From: Turbatrix aceti
Lineage: Eukaryota > Nematoda > Chromadorea > Rhabditida > Panagrolaimidae
NCBI GenBank assembly: GCA_963969345.1
Contig: OZ017767.1
Span: 620,001-684,000 of the forward strand
Length of the DNA: 64,000 nucleotides
Direction of reading: 5' to 3'
Part shown: one piece after another, positions 49,223-58,117 of the stretch
Position numbering within the stretch: the stretch's first letter is position 1
How the letters are laid out: each line of letters opens with the position of its first letter
Made by a program: the position numbers and the translations under genes
Notes under the pieces: generated by a model
Seen by the model: only the letters and a program-made list of their open reading frames with translations
The model's database searches: none
What the model was told of the DNA's origin: nothing

Positions 49223-49876
49223 ATAATTTCACCTGGTTTCAATACGGTATCCTTTCATGGACCAATGGTTGTGCAAATGCAAGATAGTACCTAATAAATT
49301 TATAACAGTAATTCATAAATATATGTATGTATTTACCTCAGCATAAAGTGCCGTAAGTATTAATTTGTGAAAACAAAACTCGGCAGCGGAAATCTTTTTG
49401 TTTAAAGAAAATCAAGGGATATAAAAAAGTTCATTTTTGTTTCGAACAATCAATTTCAACCTCGATAAACACAAAAAGCATTTTTTTCTGTAAAATCAAA
49501 AATTTCCTATTGCAAAACTGACACATTGCGCGGTCTGGTTAGTTTTGTAGATGTCGAGTCGCGTCTCGTCTGTTAGCTAGCCAGCTAACCTGCACAGCGC
49601 GTTGCCGGGAGAAAAAAGTGTCATCAACATCACCGGCCACCACTCCTTGAATGACATCAGCAAATATGTCAATTTAGCATCAGACAACCCCACAAATGCA
49701 TTTTTTGGGGGTCGGGGCAAAAAACGAAGGATCCTATAAAAGGAACCTCCTCGCGTCGATGAAAGTCACAATCCAGCAGCCATCCTTGTCTCGGTCTATT
49801 GAATTTCGATCTACTACGATCCCCTATTGCATACCGTAGCTTCTATTGCATATTCGAAGCTACTCCCATAAAAATC
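49223..49876. promoter_or_regulatory. Promoter region of the poly-cysteine gene, with TATA box
   Basis: A textbook TATA element, CCTATAAAAGG, lies at about 49733-49743, placing transcription start near 49765 and leaving a ~110-base 5'UTR before ATG 49877. A strict TATA box is uncommon among the genes in this window and suggests strong, regulated (stage- or tissue-specific) expression. No ORF homologous to the downstream gene is visible on the minus strand here. Confidence 0.6.
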
Positions 49877-50664
49877 ATGGCCAGTCAAGCTTTTTTGACC
49901 GTTTCCCTGGCAGTGCTCATCACTGCAATCGCTGCGGGACCCATTGCACTCCGTAGCCAGCGAAGTTCAGAATCCTCTGCTCCTGATTCCGCCGCTCTAG
50001 CGACGACAGAACTTCCCCTCGAGACCTCCAATGTCACGGCTGTTGTCGACACTCTCTACGGGGGTGGCAACGAGACCCACATCCGTCAGAAGAGGTCGTG
50101 CGGCTGTGGTTGCTGCTGCTGTAGGCCGTGCTGCTGTTGCTGCAAACCGTAAGCTTCCGTTCAAAATTCTCCATTCAATACCAATTTTTTTCTTTTCAGA
50201 TGCTGCTGCTGCTGCAAACCGTTCGTTATCTCTCAAACAAATTTTTTTTTGTACCAATGATTTTTTTCAGGTGCTGTTGCTGCTGCAAGTGTTGCTGCCG
50301 TTGCTGCTGCCGATGCTGCTGCTGCAAGCCGTGCTGCTGCTGTTGCTGCAAGCCCTGCTGCTGCTGCTGCCGCCCCTGCTGTGGATGCTGCGGCTGCGGT
50401 GGACGCAAGCGACGCTCCATCGAAGCCCTGACCCACAAGCTCATGGACCAGCAAGCCGTCATCCTGCGTGAAGCCGTCGCCGGAGCTTCGTCCTCCTCTT
50501 CCTCCAGCGAGGAGTCCAACAAGACAGCCACCGACGTGCCGACCACCAGCGGTGAAGCATCCTCAACCCAGGCTCAGACAACCACAACCATCGCTCCCTC
50601 GACGACGACGAAGATCTACACAAATGCCCACATTGATAGTTTCGGACGCCAAAAACAACAGTAA
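49877..50664 (+). CDS. Secreted poly-cysteine precursor with two dibasic cleavage sites
   Basis: Three exons (49877-50148, 50200-50220, 50271-50664) join in phase to give 228 aa. The start is ATG 49877, giving a signal peptide (MASQAFLTVSLAVLITAIAAG). A Ser/Thr propeptide with sequons NVTA and NETH follows. Furin-type sites RQKR (70-73) and RKRR (143-146) bracket a 69-residue core, of which 47 residues are Cys. The core is blocks of 3-6 Cys separated by KP, RP, K or R, with Gly near both ends. The C-terminal segment starts SIEALTHKLMDQQAVILREA (helical) and ends in Ser/Thr-rich low complexity. Exon 2 is 21 nt and encodes one CCCCCKP-like unit. Roles consistent with this composition are metal binding or a disulfide-cross-linked extracellular or cuticular material; neither is shown. 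Polyadenylation signals AATAAA occur at about 50691 and 50763. No family recognised. Confidence 0.8.
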
Positions 50665-51186
50665 TGCTCTAGAATAACAAACAGTACCGTAATAAATGCC
50701 TAATATCGTATAGGTCATACAGTTGTTGCCCAATTGTGAAAAATGACTATTTATTAAATTATGAAATAAATATTTAATGTTTTTTGCGACATTTTGAAAA
50801 AAAAAACTAAAAAATATATAAAGCTGCCGATTTTTATCCGCGGCCTTTGCTGTTGTTTGCTTCCTTTTCGATCTGTCAACGCCTTTCTGACCCTGACACT
50901 CTCGCCCACACCTTGTCAATCATTTTTTAAGCTCGTCAAAATCAGATGAATAGATAACTGAAAAAAATACCAATGAAAGACTAATAATTTTGCCAAAATG
51001 CAAATTTTCATTGAATTCGGAAAAGTGCCATGCAAATTGAGTATACAAATTTTTCATAAATGTCACTTGATCTCCTTCTGTCCTTTTTTTAATCAGACGT
51101 TTTTGCCTACAGTCGAACCAAACCGTTCACTTTTTTGCTGTTTTATTCCGTAAAAAATTGTGCACGGCTTTTTGCTTTCCGGCGTT
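50665..51186. other. 3'UTR/right repeat arm and spacer before the next gene
   Basis: Bases 50680-50960 are the right arm of the inverted repeat. Bases 50961-51186 are AT-rich and should contain the promoter or trans-splice acceptor of the next gene. No other feature seen. Confidence 0.5.
50680..50960. repeat. Right arm of the large imperfect inverted repeat
   Basis: This arm is the partner of 48951-49222 in opposite orientation, beginning 16 bases after the stop codon of the poly-cysteine gene. It therefore supplies its 3'UTR and polyadenylation signals. Interior distance between arms is about 1.46 kb. Confidence 0.85.
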
Positions 51187-52780
51187 ATGGCTGACCCGAA
51201 CGCCCACCCTTTCCTACAGGGGAACCGCGCTGAGGAGCCGACGGAGCATGAAGCACCCCACCCGTCAGAAGTCGGTGAAAACACAGGAAATCTGTCGTCG
51301 TTTGATGGCATCGCAGACGACAACCGGCCCTTCCTCACGCGCTTCAAAGCCAACATAGGCAATTGGCTCAAGGGAAGCATGTGGTACAGGTGCTGGTCGC
51401 GCTGGGCCAAGCCGCGTCGCTTTTGCATGAAGCACTGCTGTATGATTTTAATGACGCTAGTCCTGATTGTGGTCACAATTCTAAGCTGCTTTTTTGCGTA
51501 TCACCACATGGTAAGTTTTTTTAACCATTTAAAAATAATTTTTTTTTGTCAGAGCGAGCATGCCGAATCGTGCGATGAACAAATGTACGGCGCGATTCGA
51601 CCCCTTCTTGAGGAAAGTGCGGTCTGCTCCAGCAAGGATCTGGTACGCCGTTTCACCAACGTCACCACTGAGAATGTACCCGCTGATTGCAACGGGAACA
51701 CGCAGCAGCTCATCGAGACGATATCGCTGTCGTTGCTTAAGGAATTCTGTCCCAACGAATACGTGAGTTTGTTTTTAACACTGAAAAATATTAAAACGAA
51801 ACTTTAGGGCAAATACCTTGAGGACGATTTCTGCCCGCAAAGAGCTTCCGAACTCGTCATCATGCGTCGTAAATGCGCTCTCAAAGATGAGGATTTTCAA
51901 GGCTACGTTGCGACATTGAAAAACAGAGCTACCAACACGCATGACTGTACGAACGAAGCTCTCAGAATCGGTTTTCAACGTGGGCTGGATGTCCTGATAC
52001 TCACATGCAGTTTGAATTTGGCAACTACATTGAGTCTGCCAACCACCACCACCACAACTACAACTACAACCACCACCACGACAACTCTTAATTTCGAAGT
52101 GAGTTACTATGCCTTTTTTCGAATAGTAAATATTATTTACTTTGGTTTTCAGTGTCAAAAATGTCTTGTAGTATTGGATAAAATTATAAGAGATACGGTA
52201 AATTTATTTGTCGAGAAGAACTGTTCCGGTACTTTTGTGGAACCCAAATTGTATTTTTGCCTGGAACAACGACCCTATTGTTTAATTGATTCCTGCAATC
52301 AAATGGATACCATCCAGTATTTTGACAATCATTTAACTGAATCAATTGTTGCCAACTGCAAGGAAACTTCGAACGGCACCGATGTCCAAAGCCTCGAGAC
52401 ACACGTGCGGCAGGAGCTGACCATGTGCGTTCTGCCTAGTACATCAAATGTTGTCAGTTGATTCTTTATTATTGTTATTTTTAAATAACCGTAATTTTTA
52501 GACGTGTGCGAGTTGCGTAAAACGCGCAGAAATTAATATTAAAAATTCTGTTGGCATTTTTCCTAAAATGTGCCTCGGGGATATAACTGATTTAGCACGA
52601 TTTCATTATTTATATTGCGACACGCGTAAAAATTACTGCAAAGACGAATGTGCTTTCAAAGTTCCTGCAGAACATTTTGACAAGCTGTTCATAGTCGCCT
52701 TTCCAAAGTTCTGCGAGGTTACGCCCCGTGAAATGGTGATTAATGTATTGCAGAACTTCCTCTCAAGATGTCCACCCTAA
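51187..52780 (+). CDS. Orphan type II membrane protein with Cys-rich ectodomain
   Basis: Five phase-0 exons (51187-51510, 51553-51762, 51808-52098, 52153-52452, 52502-52780) encode 467 aa. ATG 51187 begins an acidic cytosolic segment of about 78 residues. A basic/Cys patch (RFCMKHCC) and one transmembrane helix (MILMTLVLIVVTILSCFFAY) follow, then a luminal/extracellular C-terminus of ~360 residues. This part has many cysteines, including CXXC motifs CQKC and CASC that open exons 4 and 5, N-glycosylation sequons, and a run of 15 Thr encoded by mixed ACN codons near 52041-52086. The regular Cys spacing around short helical stretches suggests repeated disulfide-stabilised domains, one or two per exon. 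I do not recognise the family. The exon 4 donor (GTCAGT) is weaker than the others. Confidence 0.7.
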
Positions 52781-53156
52781 TTTTTTTTTCACATTGACCG
52801 CTCTACTTTTTTTTACTTGTTTTACTTGTATTTGACTTTGTTTTGATAAACTGATATAAACTTTAAATACTCTCAACAAACTTTGAAGGCCTTGTCTGTA
52901 CCAAGTTTTGCGGTATGCATTTTGTGTAACTCGACATTCTTTGTCTCCCAAAAAGTTTGTTATCATTCGTTATAAATATGTATGCAATAAATATTGTTTC
53001 AAATGACTCTAGGTGAAACTGTCCACGTTTCAAGGATTTTTGAGAAACTTTGGAATTGTACAAAAATGTTCTATGCGGATTTTTTTCAAGCAATATATTT
53101 CGATCAGTGCAGTATTCCCAAAAATAAAATATACAACAGTTCATATCGGCGTTGAA
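52781..53156. other. Convergent spacer, nothing recognised
   Basis: About 0.38 kb between convergent stop codons. AT-rich; an AATAAA occurs at about 52985 for the plus-strand gene. Confidence 0.4.
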
Positions 53157-54449
53157 TCAAACAATAGATTCCTTGCCATCAATGCTGTCATCATCAATCG
53201 TAATCTGAGGATGATGTTTGAAGGCACTATGGAACTGATGGTGATGAAGATGATGATGATGGATATGGTCGTCATCTGGGTGCTTCTTGCTTCCCATAAC
53301 CGGACCCCCAAAGGTTACAACATTTCGAAAGCTTCCAGAATGACTGGATGGTGTTGAGCTATCGGTATCGCTGACGGTTCGGGACGACGACGAATGCTTG
53401 CGTTTGTGAAAGTCGATAAATGATCCCTGTTCGTCATGAAATCGTTCGAGGATCTCGGGTAGTCTAGATCGCTGCCAACCGGCGCCCCACATATCCGAGA
53501 CCTATAAAACAACATTGTTTTTTTTTTCTGCGCTCAACTCTACTCTGCGCAAGGATCAAAAAATAAAATTATGAATAAAAACTTACAGCAAGTAGGAGGA
53601 TATTTGTTTTCTCGGATTTAAAAAAACTGTTAGAAACCAACAGCTGACGGCATTTCATCACCAGGGCTGTTGCATCGTGTAACGACTGTTCGCTGAGCAA
53701 TTGACCAAACACAATAATGAGTTGTGCGGCACACTGAAAAAAACAAGCAAAAGGTAAGTCAAAAAATCACTTCAAGCTCTTCTTTTTTTGCTTTTGGAGT
53801 AAAAAATCTTACTTCCACATCTTCGTCATCCGGTGCATCGATCAAGAGTGTCTCTAGGCACGTAAAAAGTGGATTGACAAGAGATTGTGCAAGAAATGCA
53901 TCAATAACCCTAAAAAATAATTTTTTCAAAAAGTTTGCAAAACTTAAATTTTTACCTGTAAACAACAAAAAATTCTCCAAGTGTACGAACAAAATTACGA
54001 TACATTAGACGACTCTGCGCACGGATGCAGTCACGAGACTTGTAGTCACGCAGGATATGAGCCAGGCAGTTTGACGTCAAATCACTGACATCGTACTTGT
54101 CAATGGTGTGAAAGTGATAAACAATCTGTGCGGCAATGCGGGAGAAATTGCTATCTGATAGCCACTTTTGATGCAGGTGCTCTGTTATGACGTCGGATTT
54201 AGCAGTTTGGATGAGTGTGCCAAATGCGTGAACTGCAAAACGAACAATATTTATTGTTGTTGATCAATTTTGTCGTCAACAAAAGAAAAACAAACCCGGA
54301 ATTGAGCCATGATCTGCCAAATGTGACAGAGAATTGAGAATGTTTTTCAGTTGATTTTCCGAAGTACTAGTTGAAGAGGGTGAAGAAGTGGGGTTTGGAA
54401 GGGTTATTGCGCCATTATTGGATGATTGTACTTTCGCTGTGTAAGCCAT
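53157..54449 (-). CDS. MIF4G-domain protein (SLIP1/CTIF/PAIP1-like)
   Basis: Five phase-consistent exons (54449-54296, 54232-53956, 53909-53813, 53733-53587, 53501-53157) give 339 aa. The N-terminal ~45 residues are Ser/Thr/Asn-rich. Residues ~50-240 form an all-helical MIF4G domain: SRLMYRNFVRTLGEFFVVYR, LVNPLFTCLETLLIDAPDDE, CAAQLIIVFGQLLSEQ, then MKCRQLLVSN and LLLAVSDMWGAGW. The order and helices resemble MIF4GD/SLIP1, CTIF and PAIP1, adapters that couple mRNA-bound proteins to eIF4A/eIF3 in translation. The C-terminal ~100 residues are Ser-rich (SSSSRTVSDTDSSTPSS) then strongly His-rich (DDDHIHHHHLHHHQFH). The protein is longer than SLIP1 (~222 aa) and shorter than CTIF. A TTCTCAG acceptor 8 bases before the ATG suggests SL trans-splicing. 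Which MIF4G subfamily it belongs to is unsure. Confidence 0.78.
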
Positions 54450-56391
54450 GTAAGATCTGAGAACGCGGAAAGAATTTGAAAATTAAATTGTTGCACCAAA
54501 ATAAAAAAAATTATTTACAGCATCAACTGACAAGAATTGTCACGTAATTAACGTGAAAACATGCGCAAAATATAAACGCAAAAAAATACACATTTTAAAA
54601 ATTCAACTTAAAATTTTTTTATCAAAAAAACTTTCGACTTCATAAATCTGCAAGATGTCCGTCAACTAAATAATATTTAAAAGCCACCCAACAATAATCA
54701 TGCAAGCTAAAAACAAAGGCAGTATCATAAAAAAGCACACCCGCACACACAAACAACAAAAAATTCTCTGACAGCAGATCCTATAACACCCCAACCATCG
54801 GGGGTAACCCTGCCGACGTTCAGAGTTCCCGACAAAATAAACTGCACAATCAGGAAATGATCGAAAAATAACAATTTAGTATCCTGTCAATTTTTTGACT
54901 TATATTACCTACAAATTGCGTCAGGTAAAGCCGAAGAACAAAAGAAGTGAGCAGAGAGCTCAGGCATTGATTAATGTTTGAGACTCGGAAAAAAGAGCCA
55001 GACAAGGTCGATTGACGTCAAGCCAGCTGTTAGATTGATATTTATCGGCATTCAATGCCTGCACTTGCTTTCGAAGGAGAAGGAAGGAGGATATGCGACG
55101 GTACGGGGCAGTGGCTTGTTTATCATAAATCACAATTTGTATCCGATCAACCTAAACAATATGAAACAAAGATAAATGAACACTACTTTTTGATGCTTAC
55201 GTGACGCAAAGAAAAAACACAGCAAAGAGGTTAAAGAAAGTTCGATCTGAGTTTATTGTAGACTCTGAATCTTTTTAGAGCTCGTAAAACGGCGATTAAC
55301 TGCTTCCTGGTTTTATGAAGATTTTGGAGCCATGAATTGCAGGATTTTTATAGCTATGCTGTTGTTTGATAGCTCGCTCAGGCGCAACAGGTGAGAAAGG
55401 TGAGCACAGATTGCAAAATTTTTATTGTTAAATCCGGGTGTCATTGAAATTTCTAATCTTGCACAATCATTTGTTTTGCTAGCCCGGGCAATGGTATCCT
55501 GGTATCCTAACTAATGGATGACAAAGTGCATAAGTAAAATTAGTCGAACCGCGGTCAGACGAGGCCACGAAGGCATGTGGCCTGCCGCTTTTAACTTGTG
55601 GCACCTGTCTATTTTTTTTAAATCCATCATATGTTTTTGAAGCACAAGTTTCCCCATGGGTAAATTTAAAAAACAATCACAGGCGTTTGTAGTTTCTAAG
55701 GCACAGAGTCCATTGAAACTACAAACACTCATTCACGTCAGGTCGAAAATAAATATTTATCAATCAACAACTGTAAACTGATTTTTAAATTTTGCAGCTC
55801 CGAAAAAAATTTGTTCAAATCAATAAAAAACAACATTGTGTGCAAAAATTGATCTCATAATAATACCAGTTGACCTCTGCTTTGTACCGCGCGCAGGAAA
55901 AGAGACTACAAAAGGCTGTAAATTGGATGGTCTCCAAATAAAGACCCTACAATTATTTTCTTCAATCCATCTTTTTTTTTCATCTTCAATTGAGTACTTA
56001 ATTTTTCATAAAAAAAACATTACGTCGGTGCATATTTTACGATAAATATTATTACGCCATTCGCAAACTGCATCCTTCCATTTCGTATCCATTTCAAACG
56101 CACACAAAAAAGAAGACAAGGAGTATTGTTGCTTATAGGTTACGTGCAAACACACGCACCCGATGGAGCACTTATGAATCATTTTTCCATCACGATTCAT
56201 GACCTCGCTGGACTGCCCATATTTGCTGTCACTCAGTTGAAAAAAATCATGTCAGTGTTATCCGATCCTATTCATATTACGATGCATAACAACATCGCAT
56301 AACCAATAACATTTGCGTTCCTAATTCACTTTAGTGTATACACTTTAGTGCCCAATTGGAAAATTTATTTATCATAAAAAGATTTTTAATC
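54450..56391. other. Intergenic region with a short perfect hairpin
   Basis: Bases 55685-55696 (GTTTGTAGTTTC) and 55715-55726 are exact reverse complements around an 18-nt loop. A direct repeat of CACTTTAGTG lies at about 56328-56351, 40-65 bases before the next gene's ATG. No gene supported; frames at 54978, 55479 and 55511 lack splice context. Confidence 0.4.
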
Positions 56392-58117
56392 ATGGAAATT
56401 GTTTCCAAAAAATTGTACGGTTTACCAAAACTTAAAAATGTACTGCTTGTGGCTTTTGTTGCCATGATGGCTCGTAAGATTTATATTGGAGATACGGCAA
56501 TGCAGTACGTGGAAACCTGCAGTAGTCAAGTTGATCTCGCAACATTGGTGAGTTTTTTTAATGAAAAAAAATATTGGTTCCGAATTTTGCGGGTATCCCA
56601 ATCGGAAACCAAAACGAATTTTACTAGTACTAAATCTAAAACGGACCAAAGATTTAGGCTATTTAACAAACATTGATTTCCCTCTTGATTACAAATATTT
56701 AAAAAACAAAAATTACGGTTCAGAATGTACAAAAAAAATGAAAGGTAAATTACTGTTCAAAAAAGGCAATAAGTTTTTACATGTATTTTATATACTATTT
56801 TATTTTTATCATTCGTACCTGCTTGTAACAAAATTTTTTTAAACAACTCTGCATCCCTTTTTTACTCCCTCACTTTCTTGTCAGATGTTTACTGTCATTT
56901 CTGCTCTTTCACCACTTTGATGACCTCTTGAAACAGACTACTATCAGTAGCAGTGTCCGAAAAAGAGAATGGTGACACTTGACGGCTGGCTTGCCTGCTG
57001 CAATGAGCTGGTCAACATTTCTTGGCATTTCATTGTTTTTCAAAAACAAAAAAAGACTCGTTCTCCTGCAGTAAATAGTAGAAAAGTTGTTTTTATTTTT
57101 CAGATGTCGAATGAACATTTGCAAGAAGCCATATTGTCACTATCCAGCGACATTCCCCGTTTGATACTCATCCAGAATAGGCACGCGCTAAACATGACAT
57201 TTAATTGGCTGTGCAATACGATACACATGGCCGACGTGCACGGCCAAGTTGTTATCGTTACGCTGGACGATGAATCAAATGACCAACTGAGAAGGCATTT
57301 TCCATCGATTTCGCTCATTCACCTGCCGATACCGTGTCTGTACGACCCGTTTAACTACGGAGACGGTCGATACCAGTTGTTTTACCTCTTTCGAGCTAAC
57401 CTGGCCCGGATGTTCCTTCACCTGAATCGTCCCTTCTGGATGATACAACAGGACACTTTCTGGTATCGTAATCTCTTGGAACTCAACGTCACTGAAAATG
57501 AAAATGAAACTGACGACATTGTATTTGACCTGGCAATGAAGAGTGAAAAAGGGTCGCTCATAGCCGGAGGCTACTACTTTGCAAGACCCACTGTCAGGGC
57601 AAAAGCCTATTTCAAGAGACTTGCACGAGACTTGGCCCACTTATACGTACCCGACAATACGTACATGACCCATCTCTGTGCGCTACCCAATTTGGCAAAA
57701 TGTGGCCACATGTCATTTAGTGTTGTGACTAATTGGATTTGGCTTCGAGGCGACTCGTCATCCTCCACTTTGCCTGCCACGTCTCCGGAAAACGTCAGCG
57801 TGCCGTACCTGATTCAGTTTGACGGTGATACACGTCTCGGTGGAAAGTTGCAAAATATGAAGAATCTGGGATTCTACTTTCTTTCCAACAACCAAAGTGT
57901 CCAAATGTGCAACCAGTCCGCGGTGCATGAAGTCGAAAACCTAGTTGCCCTACGGCATCAGAAACTTTTTGACCCCTCAGGTGCTATGACGTACAGTCAC
58001 ATGCAATTCGCCCTCTACCAGTACCTGATTGATCAATTGTACAAAACACAAGTGACAAGATGGTTTCTCAACAACGTTGTCTTTGTCTACGCGCATTATT
58101 TCATGCTGACTTTGTAA
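56392..58117 (+). CDS. Golgi-type nucleotide-diphospho-sugar transferase (DUF271/PF03407-like)
   Basis: Two exons (56392-56547, 57104-58117) join in phase 0 to give 389 aa. Exon 1 contains a short basic N-terminus and a hydrophobic stretch (NVLLVAFVAMMARKIYI), consistent with a type II Golgi signal anchor. The catalytic-looking domain fills exon 2: RLILIQNRHALNMTFNWLCN at the start, QVVIVTLDDES, then the family landmark RPFWMIQQDTFWYRNL (QQDTFW at 167-172, in the place of the metal-binding acidic motif), and GGYYFARPT. The pattern matches the nematode-expanded DUF271 group of putative glycosyltransferases. Sugar donor and acceptor are unknown. Intron 1 is 556 bases, larger than most nearby. 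An alternative start at the Met opening exon 2 would remove the anchor and seems less likely. Confidence 0.75.

Noticed and set aside
49223..49876. A second, minus-strand copy of the poly-cysteine gene inside the inverted repeat
   Set aside because: The left arm looks like its 3'UTR, but no Cys-rich or precursor-like coding sequence is visible on the minus strand between the arm and the promoter.
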